A stretch of DNA of 64,000 bases from Myotis daubentonii (lineage: Eukaryota > Chordata > Mammalia > Chiroptera > Vespertilionidae), in contig NC_081849.1 in NCBI RefSeq assembly GCF_963259705.1, forward strand, positions 60,732,093-60,796,092, in the 5' to 3' direction. Positions within the stretch are counted from its first letter, which is position 1, and each line of letters opens with the position of its first letter. Shown here piece after piece: positions 11,877-24,110 of this stretch. The notes beneath the pieces were generated by a model. That model ran no database searches, had not been told where the DNA came from, and saw only the letters and a program-made list of their open reading frames with translations. A program made the position numbers and the translations under genes.

Positions 11877-14070
11877 TTCTTTGTTTTCTTAAATGCCTCA
11901 GAACCCCCCTTTTCTCCTCCCAACCCTCCACCCTAAAATATGCCTACATCCTGGAACCTCAAACATAGACATGGCTGACTTTTCAGAGAAATCCCTTGTT
12001 CTCTCAGTAGATTTAGTGGATGCACATAGGTGAAAGGAAGAAAATGTCTGCACCACCCCTCCCCCCCATTCCAGGTGTATCTGAATCTCCACCCCAGCCA
12101 ACCAGCACCTCCTTCAGAAAAACAGGGGTTATTTCATCACTATTCACTAAAGAGCAGATGGCAACACTTTAAAGTCAAATTTCCGATAAGCCTTTGTCAA
12201 AGTGATTATGTCTCTTCCCCTGAGAGCAGGTTTTATTGAGGAAGCAAGTTAAAGAAATGAAGAGAAATCCAGAACATTTAGGCAAAGTTGGCCAAAGCAG
12301 CCCATATTTCCCACTTTTGCACTATTCTCATCAAACATGACAAAAAAATCGAGTAACTAGAAAGGACTTGGCATCACCGTGGACCAGTGCAGCTGGTTGC
12401 ACAGAACTGGTCTGAAAATGAAATGGTTCTTCTATTGTCTGCTTGTGTCTCACTTCAGATAGAAAATACAAGAGCAAATGACAGCCTTCTTGGCTTCTAA
12501 GTGATTTTATCTCCATGCTTCTTCCCTGTATAGCCTCTTTCTTCTCCCGCAGCCATCCCCACTGCCATCTCCAGTTGCTTTTAGCCTTATACTATTTTGC
12601 ATTGAAGCCCATTAAATGCAAACCATGTTATACAAGCCATTATTTATTCTCACATCAGAACACTGTGGGTCACCCACCACATGCTAAAGAGAGAAAACCC
12701 ATCAACAAATAGGCCCTGTCCATTCAGCTTAATTGACATTTCCATTGTCTTTAACTAGGGTCTCTGCATAACAGTGTACACCAGGAAGAACACCCATTGG
12801 CTGCTGCCTGGCTTTGCATCCATAACTGAGCACCATTTGACCAATGCTGAGGGTTTTTGTGAGCGTGTTTCCCTCCTTTGTCAATGTTAATGCAATGCCA
12901 AGTGATAAAGATGCCCTTTGGCATTCAACACTCTTAGCCTTTAATAATCAACACTTTCTGCATCTCAAATTGCTGCTATACATGAACAGGTTTTAGTCAA
13001 CCCCTGAAGCGAATATGTACCTTCTCATTACAGGGCAGCAGTGGTGAGAAAGCAATTCACTAAGCCACAGGGTTGGCAATCACCCATATTTGCTGCTATG
13101 AGTAAATAACTTCAATTGATTTAATCATAAAAGAATAACAGGAAAACTACATTGATTTCCAAATCCCTAATGTGAACATCAGACTCTATTGATCAGTCTG
13201 CATGAAAGGATGTTATAGCCATTTGTATGAACTCAAGAAACATCAATACTTGATCATTACTCCAACAAGAAAAAATGACAATTGGGGCCTATTTCAAAAT
13301 GGATTGAAGTAATATTATGCAGGGTGATTGGGCAATCTAGAGTGATATAAGTGATAGTATGCTGTAGTACTCATTAGGTTAAAAAGAACAAAATCCATAA
13401 ATTCTGGTGCACAGTCCTCTTGTTAATTGTAATAGGTCATTCACCTTCTATAGCAATAGTAATGACACACTAGACCTCTGTTTCTATTAAAGTAACCAAA
13501 TGGAGTTGTTGAAAATTCATTTGTTGCTCATGTAGATTTAGTTGCTGAGAAGACCTGTCCACATAGAAAATCTCCTTATACATGGAGAAACTGCAGGCTT
13601 TGTCTCAAACTACTTTAAAAATCGTGTTTGTTTTCCTGGTGTTGACTGATTAATTGGGGTTTAGAAGCAAAGTAAAAAACCTTTAAGAGGAAAATTTATA
13701 GATAAAAATGTGAAAAAAGAAGTAAGTGTATTCTTTATTATAATGCAGGAGAAAGAATGATGGACTGAGGCGTTAAGTAGGTGAACATGTTTATGTAAGT
13801 AGGGATCATTCATAATAAAGAGAGGTACTGCTAATAAGAGGCTGGCACAAGGGGCATATGCCAGGACTATCCCAGGCAAAGTGGGACCCAAGATCACTGT
13901 GGAGTTAGTGAGAATGGCTATGAACTCCGCCACTGAGTTGCTTTGAAACGTTAAGCAAATTGCTTCTTAGTTTTGGGTCTCCTCTTAACCTGCAAAATGG
14001 ATCATCTGTAATCTCAAAGACTTCTTCCAACCACAGAAATCTGACTCTGAACCAAGATTGGAGAGTGATT
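11877..14070. other. Unique AT-rich sequence
   Basis: No repeat is recognised. The block 12725-12960 is listed as a candidate regulatory element. The remainder holds only short frames. Confidence 0.4.
12725..12960. promoter_or_regulatory. Candidate conserved non-coding element
   Basis: The block is repeat-free and dense in CTTAATTGACA, CATTTGACCAATGC, GTCAATGTTAATG and GATAAAGATG, which resemble homeodomain, CCAAT and GATA sites. Conservation is not tested, so the regulatory role is a guess from texture. Confidence 0.2.
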
Positions 14071-14074
14071 TTAA

Positions 14075-14095
14075 TTTCATGCACTGGGCCTCTAG
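14075..14095 (+). mobile_element. Helitron 3' terminus, 5' part lost
   Basis: TTTCATGCACTGGGCCTCTAG followed by T matches the last bases of the complete Helitrons in this window. The left hairpin arm is degraded, and no matching TC start is found upstream, so this is probably a truncated copy. Confidence 0.5.
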
Positions 14096-14682
14096 TATTA
14101 TTATAAATGCTTCTTAACTAATGATGAACTCAAATACTCCCTCCTTTACTAAGCTTTATAGAGGCAAACTGATTATTTTAACGAAAGTTCTTCTCTATTG
14201 CGAAAAATATAACAAGTAGTCTCCCTCCCTTTCAAAAGACCTAAAGCCCTTGATAATGTTTAAGTATGCAAAATGATGTGAGACCATACTGAGCACTTAC
14301 CACAAGGTAAGCTTCTTAAGTGATTTGGTGGTCATTAAGTCAACTGGTGTGGCACTCTGAGTGTGCCAGGGACACAACCAGGTCTACCAGAACATGGAAG
14401 TTACATGGGAAAAGGTATCTATTGTCAGAGAAATTAAATCAACACAAAAAAATAATTACTGAATTGAACACTGAGAGTAAATAATTGACTCAAAAAATTA
14501 GTTTGTTAATTTTCCTTTATAGAGAAAGAGAAGGCAGACCTCTGGAACAGAACCTTTGGCAGGCAAAATTATCTACCAATAAATTAATAACATCATTGGG
14601 TTTCCATTGTATTTGTCTTAAGGTTATCTTATAATTCCATTAAGTAATAATGGTTTCTCTTTTACAACTGTGACATGACATA

Positions 14683-14891
14683 TTTTATTTTATTTTTAAT
14701 ATATTTTTATTGATTTCAGATAGTAAGGGAGGGGGAGAGAGAACTAGAAACATCAATAATGAGAGAGAATCATTGATCAGTTGCCTACTGGGGGTAAGCC
14801 CACAACCCAGGCATGTGCCCTGACCGGGAATCGAACTGTGACCTCCTGGTTCATAGGTCGATGCTCAACCACTGAGCCACACCAGCTGGGA
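14683..14891 (-). mobile_element. VES SINE
   Basis: The reversed order runs from ATATTTTTATTGATTTCAGA through AAACATCAATAATGAGAGAG and GCCCTGACCGGGAATCGAA to CAACCACTGAGCCACACCAG. An (AT)n tract abuts the head end at the right. Confidence 0.9.

Positions 14892-14893
<2 letters not shown>

Positions 14894-14936
<43 letters not shown>
14894..14936 (+). repeat. (AT)n microsatellite
   Basis: About 21 AT units start where the VES head ends. Confidence 0.95.
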
Positions 14937-14939
<3 letters not shown>

Positions 14940-15044
14940 GCAGGACAATTAACAATGCATGGAATAAGAAATGATATCAGTAGCATGCAGATGTAATGAA
15001 AATACTGAAGGCAGTACTTGGAAGTTTGGGAACCACTGTTAGAA

Positions 15045-15215
15045 TAGAAAGAGCATTGGTCCTTGGGTGAAAGCCTGGCTTTAAATCCTGCTTCTCTGGT
15101 TTATTAACTGTGACCTTGAGTAAACCACTTACTCTCGTGGAGCCTCAGTTTCCTTGTCTGTCAGGTGAGGGGTTCGATGAGATAAACTCCAAAGTCGCCT
15201 TCAGCTCATACTTAT
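15045..15215 (+). mobile_element. MIR SINE
   Basis: AAAGCCTGGCTTTAAATCC, GTGACCTTGAGTAAACC and GAGCCTCAGTTTCCTTGTC match the MIR body in forward orientation. Confidence 0.8.
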
Positions 15216-15396
15216 GTGATTAAAGTTTGCAACTGCTGTTCCGGCCACCTCACGTAGGGCTTTGTACTCCTCACGTGAGCATTGTGTATCTGTTTCTTGT
15301 CTTTACGAGTCTGTAATTTTTCTGAGGGCAGAGGAAGTTTCTTCTGAATCTTTCCATCCTGCACAGTATAGCATGTGACATTACCCAGTGTTCGAT

Positions 15397-15424
15397 TCTT
15401 ATCCTTTATTGTTTGAAATAGGTA
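15397..15424 (+). repeat. 28-bp direct repeat, copy 1
   Basis: A 28-bp stretch beginning TCTTATCCTTTATTG and ending AAATAGGTA recurs exactly at 16210-16237. The bases just upstream of both copies also look related (GTGTT...GAT). It is not a recognised repeat family. Confidence 0.85.
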
Positions 15425-15735
15425 CTGACTCAGGTGCTTGAACAAATGCATGAACTGACTAAATGAAGAGGGCAGGATCTGAGGAGGATCACAGCACAGC
15501 TGATTCCACCCAACTGCTCCCTTCACTTATGCTTACATTTCCAGAGTCTGATACATATTTAACATGGGCGTTTTCATGTGTCACAGGTGCCTGTTAAAAA
15601 TAATGATTGTCATTCATTTAATTTTCCAAGTAACTAAGGACCACAAAGCCTTCTGTGTTAAACCTTCATTGAGGAAAATTTTTATGATAAAAGGTGGAGG
15701 GAGCCTACTGCATGTCCAGATCATTATATATTCAA

Positions 15736-16169
15736 CTAGTGGCCTGGTGCACAAAATTTGTGAACATTAAAAGGGAATTAATTAGAAGAAATATTTTAAT
15801 ATTGCTATTTGCCCTTTCTCTATAATAGAAGTGTCAGAGATGAAAGAAGATTAGTAAAATGTATATGAAAATCTCCCTTCTGTCAGAGTCTGGGGCATGC
15901 CCTGGGACCCAGAGTCAAGTCCCCACCCGTCCACACCTAGAAATTGCTTGAGACCCAGACCTGGCTGTCCCCACCCCCATCAAGCTCCACAGGGTCGGGG
16001 GCGCAGCCTCAGGTCCCCCATCAAGCCCCACCAGCCGGGCGGGGGGCGGTGCACGGCCTCAGGTCCCCTGGCCCGGCCTCAGGTCCCCCAGCCCCCGAGC
16101 AAGGGTGCAAGTGCACGAGAGCATGAGGGCATGATGGCCATTTGCATATTAGCTCTTTATTTTATAGGA
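15736..16169 (-). mobile_element. Helitron (HeliBatN-like), complete
   Basis: Read on the minus strand, it starts TCCTATAAAATAAAGAGC and ends GTGCACCAGGCCACTAG. A near-palindromic hairpin, GTTCACAAATTTTGTGCAC, lies just before the end. Host A at 15735 and T at 16170 flank it, the expected A|T target with no duplication. It is 434 bp with a GC-rich middle and no RepHel coding, so it relied on a helicase supplied in trans. Confidence 0.85.
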
Positions 16170-16209
16170 TAAAACATGGACCCTTCAAGGATTAAAAGGG
16201 TGTTTAGGA

Positions 16210-16237
16210 TCTTATCCTTTATTGTTTGAAATAGGTA
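16210..16237 (+). repeat. 28-bp direct repeat, copy 2
   Basis: Exact second copy of the 15397-15424 segment, placed 41 bp past the Helitron end. Confidence 0.85.
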
Positions 16238-16349
16238 GCTCTATTTTTTCCCCTTATACCTTCTTTAGCAACTTTCTTTTTCTTTTCTCTTACTTGTTAC
16301 TATTACTATTACTGTTACTACTGCCAGCAGCCTTTTCCCTTCCTCTCTC

Positions 16350-16450
16350 CTCAATTCAGTTTATTTAATCAACAATTATTTATGGAGCACCGATTATGTG
16401 GCTTTGAATCTGCTATAGGCCTGTAAAGCTGACATCCCAGCTAGTTAGAG
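16350..16450 (-). mobile_element. L2 3'-end fragment
   Basis: TTTAATCAACAATTATTTATGG followed by AGCACCGATTATGTGG follows the reverse complement of the L2 tail. It is diverged. Confidence 0.45.
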
Positions 16451-19047
16451 TAGTATTTAAAAACAGAGAGGTACACTTGAGTGAGGAATCATTTATAAGC
16501 AAAACAATCACACTTCAGTGCCTGGAGTTGGGACTCACAGTGAGAACAGCTGGTTGAATAACTGAGCAGGGCCTGAGTGTGGTACAGCCAGACCTCGCGT
16601 CGCTGGCAGGGCAGTGATGGCCAGAGTCATGAACGGATTCACCCCCTTCTGCAGTGTAATCCAGTTGCAATTCAGCACCCTGACTTCTCCCCTCTTGATT
16701 TTGCCATTAAAGCATGTTGTCTTCTCATAATAAATCCCTGGTGAGGAAGGTCACTAAAATAATGGAGGAAAACAATGTAAGAAAACCATAAAATCATACT
16801 TTGTAAGGATTAATGACATAATATTACCAAGAAATTAGCAAAGTCTTTCTTCTTTTCTTTATGGCAAGGGGCGGGGGGGGGGGGGAGGATGACCAGTTAT
16901 ACATGGTTATAAATGCTTTCTCATGAGCATTTTCATTGCTACAGAAGAGTGATGACTTAGAGAATAACCACAGCTCACATTTCAGTGTTTAGGGCAATAA
17001 ACAACTACATCATTAATTTCTACCTCAGAATCATGAATGATTACACTTTCTATTTCTAAAAGCCCATAGACTCTTAACTATTGGAAATGAAAAGAATGTG
17101 CCATTGATTTGAACAGTCTTATAGAATACAGGAATAATGATCTGAGAGTTGTAATTATCAAAATTCTAGTAAGAGCCGAGAGCTTAAAAAAAAAAAGACC
17201 ATGCCTGCATATATAAAAGGTGTTCGATGAAATGTGCTTTAAGCAAATTTAGATTCTGCAGCAAAGAACCTATCATCCATGCTAAGAATTGAGTCCCTTG
17301 TGCCTCAGAGGAGTCTGGACAGAGAAACTTTCAAAGAAAGCAAGATGAACACTCCTTGGGGGAATTTTTATACACGAGTAAATAGTATCCAGCCATCTTT
17401 GTGGTTGCAATTTTATTATCTACATATGCCTCAGGCTGTGGGAAGTCATAAACTCACACACCGAATGACACCTGAGGTAAGCGTGAGAATTGTCTGCCTT
17501 TTCACCTCGCATCCATTTGTGTTAAATAGCTGATGTGATGGGCTCTTTTTTCCTCACACCTATAAGCCAAAATCATTGTCCTGTCAGTGCATAACGATTT
17601 TAGCAATTTTTGGAGCGCTGGCCGAGAGATTTTTCCATTGCATTATAGAGCAGCAGCCCTATCCATAATCAGATTAAATGTGGGGGAGGGGAGCAAGAAG
17701 GGAAGTGGGGTTGAGAAGGTCAAAGGAAAGAAAAGAGGAAATTTTCCCTTTGGAATGCTGGCCCTGAGCCCCTCTCTCAGTCAAGGCTTCTCAGCTGTCC
17801 TGGGCAAGCCATTTGATTTCTCCTCAGATGCTTTGGGTGCCCCAAGGCTCATCAGAACGGCAAATAATTTTAAGTGGGCCTCCTGCTGCCCCTCGCATTT
17901 CTGAGAGCCGAGCCCTGGAGGAAAGAGATCTGATGTCCTCCTACCTCCACGTGCAGTTTTTGCTAAGCCCACTTTTGTCTGGTTTCTAATCCATTGGGTA
18001 TTAATGTTAATCTGATATTTCTAAAGTGCTTCACGGTGTTTGTCTCTGAAAGGGGCCGTGGAAAAGCAGGTGGACGGATTGGCTGTGGCTTTGACAGGAA
18101 TTTAAATTTTGAGAAACAAACCTACTTAGCCGAAAGGGCCAAATAACCATCATATGTTTTCCAAAAATAAGAGCGATCTATACAATCTTGTAAGATGGTG
18201 ACAGTAATTTCCATGTTTGCTGCCCCATTTTAGCACTCCCATAAACCTGTAGGAGCACTAACAGAAATATGGCCAGCGGAGGCATGTTTTATTCCTCAGC
18301 ATGCAAGCCTAACGAACAGACGCGTGGATGCATTCTTAAACAGTCCCCACATCCAAACTCGGGGCGTGTTCGAACAGACAGCGCACCCTCTGCCTTTTCT
18401 GTTTGGAGGAGGTAACCTCGTATCTGGTTATGTTTTACAGGATCAGGACGAGTGTGATAGGCACAGTACAATTCTTAGGAAGAAGTTTTCTGCCCAGATT
18501 TTAGCCCAACCGTTTGGATTTAAAAGTGAGTCGGCTAGATCAGCATAGCTCCATGTTTTACCAAATGTGGTCATTTTGGCAAAGCAGTTCCTTATTTGGT
18601 TTCCCCTCAGTGGATTCCTAGAAGGCAGGGCCGACTCGGACCAAGTCTTTGGCAAAGCTATCCTAGGATCCCTCCGAGGGGCCACACATCTAAAGGTGAG
18701 ACTCTGAAGTTCTTATTCTTCTCAGAAATGAAGCTGGTGGATTGGGCCCAAAGATGTCCCATAGTAAGCTGAATTCTGAGTAATCAAGGCTGAAGTATAG
18801 ATGTTGAAGTATATTGAGGACAATGTATATTCTATCCTACTGAAATTTACAATAAAGCTGTTTTTACTATGAAAGTAACATTACTTACACAAAAGTAGAA
18901 CATTCATATAAACAAAAGGATGAAATGTAAATATAATCACATTTAAACTCCTGTGTCTATCTTTTGAGATTTATATTTATGCATAACAATTGATTATATC
19001 TGATATATATTGAATGTAATGAAATATGCTTGAATTTAATTAAAAAT
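16451..19047. other. Unique sequence with candidate regulatory block
   Basis: No interspersed repeat is recognised apart from a G-run at 16873-16885. The block 17270-18700 is listed separately. Confidence 0.4.
17270..18700. promoter_or_regulatory. Candidate conserved non-coding region
   Basis: About 1.4 kb with no repeats of any age. It is rich in CATAATCAGATTAAATG, GGGTATTAATGTTAATC and TTTTAGCAATTTTTGG-type motifs. The absence of even old SINEs in a repeat-dense region is the main evidence; the function is inferred. Confidence 0.25.
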
Positions 19048-19140
19048 ATATTTTAGATAGTGATGATGGTTGCACAACAGTATGCGAGTGTACATAATGC
19101 CACTGAAATCAAACATATATTTTACCACAATGAAACATAC
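19048..19140 (+). mobile_element. L1M 3'-UTR fragment
   Basis: GTGATGATGGTTGCACAACAG, then GAGTGTACATAATGCCACTG and TTTTACCACAATG, match the old L1 3' UTR also seen at 6440-6560. Confidence 0.65.
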
Positions 19141-19261
19141 ATATGTGTAAAAATAAAATGAGATTCTAAAGAACATGCCACTTTGTTCCTTGGTTTTAAA
19201 GCTAATATTTATAGCTATTTCTCCATGTGAATCAATACAATTCAAGAATCATGACCGAATC

Positions 19262-19360
19262 ACCCTCTAAAGGCCTCGTCTGTAAATACCATTATTTTGG
19301 GGGTTAGGATTTTAACACGAATTCCAGGGGGACACAAACATTCAGTCTAGAGCAGAATAG
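19262..19360 (-). mobile_element. MLT1-type LTR fragment
   Basis: GTAAATACCATTATTTTGGGGG and GTTAGGATTTTAACACGAATTCC are followed by GGGGGACACAAACATTCAG. This is the reverse complement of the 5' part of an MLT1 LTR. Confidence 0.55.
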
Positions 19361-19909
19361 GTTTGAATTCTAGCTTGACCACTTTCAGCACATGTGATCT
19401 TGAACAAATTGTTTAAAATCTTTGTCTTGTTCAAGCTGTTCCATTCTCTGAGCTTTAGCATCTTCCCATGCAAAGCGGAGCTAAAGAATCTGCTGTGATC
19501 AGTTAACTCTCACCCAGCGTCCAGCTTGGTCTACGGAACTCTCTCCCTCCCTTTCCTTCCTCAGGTAAAGGCTTAGCTTACCCTGACATTCTGGGTTTTG
19601 ATCTAGCTGATGCTCTGCCTAGGATCCCTCTCTCATAGCACACCTTCCTAGCTTCCAAAACGCAATCCCAGGCGCAGGACAACTTCTTTTAGTGAAAAAT
19701 CTGTGGTGTTGCTGATATATTTTGCAAGACAAGAGCCCTTGTATGACAAGAGAGTCACAGGTGCCTGCAGTAGTTTACAAAAATGCCAGTCAACCCACCC
19801 ATATTAGACTAGGTTCTTTTCATTGCATTTCTGGTGTTGGTCGGGGTTGTCCTGAGCATTTCCCATGCGCTTATTCATTCCACCACTGTTCAATAGTTAA
19901 GACATAGAT

Positions 19910-20290
19910 TCAAGTTGCTATCACAGAGGTCCAGACTGCAGGGACCTAAACAATACAGAAATGCATTTCTCCCTCACGAAACTGTCTTGGAATTAGTATT
20001 CTAGGACTGGTACGGTGGTTCCATAGTTTCAGACCCAGAGTTCCTCAATTTTGTGTATCATCCTTGGAGAGAGGGCCCCATCTGCACATACAACATGACT
20101 CGTTACCACCATGTGGGCATTCCAGTTAGTGGGAAGGAGACAAAGGAAGCAGATAGCAGATCCCTCCTTTTCACAAGCTCAAGCTAGAGACCGTATACAT
20201 CACTCCCACTCCTATTTCATAGGCCAGAACTTAGTCACACAATCATAACACTCAGCAATTACTCTGTTAGTATATGAAAGGACAGAAGAA
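19910..20290. mobile_element. Ancient interspersed repeat, L1M-like
   Basis: AGAAATGCATTTCTCCCTCAC, CTAGGACTGGTACGGTGGTTCC and GGCCAGAACTTAGTCACAC recall a widespread old mammalian repeat. The family name is uncertain. Confidence 0.4.
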
Positions 20291-20999
20291 TGTGGGGACT
20301 ACTGACAGCCTCAACCATCATTTATGATGGAACAACCCATTTGGGGGTACAGTCTATGCCGTGGACATACTAAAGTTTGACTATAAAGTAAGAAATACAT
20401 TTTAGAGAAATAGAACTGATTGTTTTTTTACTAGTACATACAAATGTGTTTACTTGTTATCCTTGAAAGTATTTACTCTTTGAAATTATTGTTCCATATA
20501 TTTCAGGATCTTCTCTTTTGTCACTGCCTTTTAGAAACAATTTATATATCATATAATAATGCCCATCTGACTTATTGTTTCATAGTTACAGCTCAATTTT
20601 TCTCCAAACACAACACCACCCAACAAAGACATAATGCTTCTCTTATTCACCAGGCTTAGTTCAAAATAGTCTTCACTATTTTCTAGAGTCAAAATGACTT
20701 TCAAAATAGAGATGGGTCATTATCGAGGAGGTTCTTAAACTATGTTAGGCAGCTTAAAAGCAATACCAAAGATGTTCAAAGACATGTGTGTGGATTAAAA
20801 AGCTCTCGTATACTTGCTCAAACGGTGAATGACGTTTACCTTATACTAGTAATCATACTTATCCAATTTTTACGACAGTATTAGCTGGACATTTGTGAGA
20901 ATGAGTACACAGAACTTGGTCTCACCTACAACTGCAATATACCAAGGGGAACTTCACCCCAGGCTCATTCTTGTGGCCTCCTCCAAAATATCCTATAAT
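20291..20999. other. Unique AT-rich sequence
   Basis: Nothing is recognised. Confidence 0.45.
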
Positions 21000-21309
21000 A
21001 AATACACCCATACATTTTTGCACTTTTTTCCTAAACAGTTTGAACTCTTTTGTCTTTCAGTCTTTAATTGTTCAAAATCACTTCCTATGAGAAGTTGTCC
21101 CTACCTCCCCTATTAGAGCCAGTTACTCATCCTTCTCTGCTCCTATAGCACTCTGTACAGCAAACTTTTAGTGCTTAATACATCATATGCTAATGATTCA
21201 TTTACCCATAATCCTTACTTGTACACATGTGTGTGTCCACTTATCCTTCCCCTCCTGCTCCCCCCTCAAAAAAAAAAAAAAAAAGAAAGAAAGAAAGAAA
21301 AGAAACCCT

Positions 21310-21353
<44 letters not shown>

Positions 21354-21450
21354 CTTGGGCCTCATTCTGATTGTCTTATTCACCCTGCATGCCCCCTAGT
21401 GCCTTATACATAGTGGCACTCAGCAATGTTGGAGGAATTTATTGGCTGGG
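21000..21450 (+). mobile_element. L2 LINE 3' end with an expanded purine tract
   Basis: CTCTGCTCCTATAGCACTCTG and later CCTAGTGCCTTATACATAGTGGC follow the L2 3' end. A poly(A)/(AAAG)/(GA) block at 21268-21350 interrupts it. Confidence 0.6.
21268..21350 (+). repeat. Compound (A)n-(AAAG)n-(GA)n tract
   Basis: Poly(A) runs into AAAG units, then about 20 GA units. The long Lys-Glu/Arg-Glu frames here come only from the repeat. Confidence 0.95.
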
Positions 21451-22680
21451 CAAACAAATGTAAACCGCCCTGAAGAAAATGCTTTAGATCTCTGGCCCTC
21501 AGCTTCTCATCCTTATTACAGTTCCTCCATAAAAGCTGAGGAGTGGCTTAAGTGTTCTCTGAAATCTTATGATTCTAGGTAACATCGGGTCAACACTGGT
21601 TTCTATGGACGAGGAACTGGCAAATTCTAGGTACAAAATCTGCTCAGGGAGACAAAGTAAATGCTGACTTTCCGAGGCAGCACCTTCGTTACAGATTGGA
21701 CAAGATCTGCCCCATTTTGCCAGCACTGTCTCTAAATACGGGCACTTCCGTTTTGTTAGTGGGAAGCAAGGTGAAGAAAAGAAAGGTTTAATCTTACTTG
21801 GGCTGGAAGCACTGTGAGGGAAGGATTATTCTCCCCCCTCAAGAAACTGTAAAATCTTGACTGCAATGCCTATTCACATTATTGAAACTGGGAAAAGTTA
21901 GCATTGTAAAGCCCTTGAAACTGTTAAACAAAACTAGAAATGCTAAAAGGAAAGCAAAGAGAAAATGATCACAAACACATATGTTAAATAAGAAGATAAG
22001 GGAAAAGTATCGCTAAATAACATAATTTGATGCCACTTTTAAATTTCCTCAGCTGCCACTTCCTAGAAGGAATGGCCTGGAATACTTTTGGAGTTAAGAA
22101 CATTATTTATGCACTCAAGTTGGAAGGGTAGAAAAAAAATTCTGCATGACATTTTTCTGGAAAAACAGGGCTAACTGAACAATTACTTTATATATGTATT
22201 TCTATAAAAAATATGCTTAAAGCATCCCCAGCAACGTTCTTAAAGCGGCCAGTATCGAGGGATATTGACTATCTTAGCATGTGATACCAAAGTTTTCTCA
22301 ATGGCAAAGCTCTGTCATCATGTAGGCACAATTTGCTGATCACAATCTTTCACCTGAGGAGGGAGAAATAATGGGGACCAGGCAAGTGAGGGGGGGGGGG
22401 TGTCAACCTTAGAGGAAGCAAAAAGGGAAATACTGTAAGGCCTTTCTTTCTCTTCCATTTCTCTTCGGTAGTCAGTGAATATCAATGAAGTGTTACCGGC
22501 CTCAAGCCAGGAGTGCTGATTTGAAATCTCCCTGCCTGGGCCCTGCTTCTTTTGAGCTGGGGGACTTCAAGGCGTTTTTGTTGTTTACTCCTTTGAGAGT
22601 CCGTCCTCTACCTCACATTCGCAAGTTGTTTAAAAAAAAAAAAAAGCCACTCGGCAGGGAGCTGGGAGGGCCTACCTGCC
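21451..22680. other. Unique sequence
   Basis: There is a G-run at 22390-22400. No repeat family or supported gene is recognised. Confidence 0.4.
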
Positions 22681-22689
22681 TGTAATGTA

Positions 22690-23140
22690 TGCAGCGGTTC
22701 TCAACCGGGCCATCCGGCAGGTGTGACCGCGCTCTGGCGGAGCCTCGGTGCTGTTTTACCTGCCTGAGTCTGTCAAACCCCCATTTGTATGCGCCCGGCT
22801 AATGTGCTAGAAATAAACGCTCCAACCTGTCAAGTAAACTCTGCACCTGTACGAAGCAGTTAAATTGTCCCCTCTGCCATTCTCCGGGAGATCAAAGGCC
22901 CTCCCCGGGAGGCGACCCCGCCCCCCTGTCCCCCCCCGCCCCCCCCCCCCCCTCTCCGGCCCCGAGAACCAAAGCAAAGGATAGAGCGCCTTGGAGTTTA
23001 AAAAGAAGAGGACGACGACGAAGCGGAGAGGGGAGAGGGGCGCAAACCCCAGGAGAGCAGGACCCGAGGCGCGCGCTCCGTACCTGCCCTGCAGGCGCTT
23101 TTGTCCGACCCAGGAGCGCATTCTTTCACATTCAGCACTG
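22690..23140. promoter_or_regulatory. Candidate CpG-rich regulatory segment
   Basis: CpGs cluster in GACCGCGCTCTGGCGGAGCC, GAGGACGACGACGAAGCGGAG and CCCGAGGCGCGCGCTCCG, unlike the AT-rich flanks. A C-run lies at 22919-22952. There is no clear TATA box, start codon or donor tying it to a gene, so it may be a CpG island promoter, an enhancer, or neither. Confidence 0.3.
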
Positions 23141-23163
23141 CGGGGAAGACATTCATTCACTCC

Positions 23164-23168
<5 letters not shown>

Positions 23169-23222
<54 letters not shown>
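23169..23222 (+). repeat. (TC)n microsatellite
   Basis: About 27 uninterrupted TC units divide two candidate regulatory blocks. Confidence 0.95.
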
Positions 23223-23225
<3 letters not shown>

Positions 23226-23275
23226 GCGTGGGCATTCATGCGTCTTTAACCTTGAATAATTTTTGTCTCTAAGCT

Positions 23276-24110
23276 CCAAACAAGTCTGATCCTGTCCACA
23301 GGTCAGTTTTGTTACAGAGGCCAATTAGCAGTGCTACCTTCGCCTGCGGCAAAAAGCCAAGTAATGGCGAGGCCAGCCCTACGGCGAGGTGATGAATAAC
23401 TCGGAGAGCTGTAATTTGAAAGGGGGGCCTTTGAAGCATTTACCTTACACGGGACGCTATTGTCACTGCAGGGTGTTTGATCTTAAAATAATTTCCTTAA
23501 TGATCTCACCATGGGAACAATTGGCAGAGCGAGATTAGCCTGTAAGGCCTAATGGACATGGGAAAAGTTAAAATTGCTCGGAGAAAGGTATGTGCAGCGC
23601 TGCGATCCGTCCGCTTTGTACGTTCATTACTGACGGGTTGGGGAGGGGGTGTGGGGGAGAGCAGGGAGAGGAGGCTGGCTGAGCGCGGTCAGCTCTGCAG
23701 AGCTCTTCAGGGGAAATCATCAGAGGCGGGCGGGCCTCTCCTGGGGGGGGGGGGGGGCAGGACGCTGCGCTGAGCATTTTCCCTCTTGCGGGCATTTTGG
23801 CATTTGTAGGAATTAATGATCTGGTTTTGTTTTTACAGCCAATGGTTTACTTTTTTTTTTTTTTTTTTTTGATTTTTTTACTCGGACTTGTTGGCAAGCA
23901 TGGAGCCACCGTATTGGGAAGGCGCGCGGGAACAGGCGGGCATCTCCCAGTGCAGGTTCTGAGCTGGCACCAGCGCCAGATGAAAATGTGAAAGTCTGCC
24001 ATGTTTGGTCCCTCTCGTTTGGCAAACAGGCCATGAAGGAGACGCGAGGAGATTGTGTTCGAGGTCGTTAGCCTAGGCCGAAATTCGGCTTCGTCCTCTA
24101 GAAAGGAAAA
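23276..24110. promoter_or_regulatory. Candidate conserved non-coding element
   Basis: The segment is repeat-free apart from a G-run (23743-23757) and T-run (23851-23870). It holds GGCCAATTAGCAG, TTGATCTTAAAATAATTTCC, TTAATGATCTCACC and a paired ATTAGCC...GGCCTAAT at 23535-23555, typical of homeobox-bound enhancers. Conservation needs testing. Confidence 0.3.

Noticed and set aside
22807..23272. Frames with long Arg-Glu or Leu-Ser runs
   Set aside because: The runs are translations of the (TC)n microsatellite.
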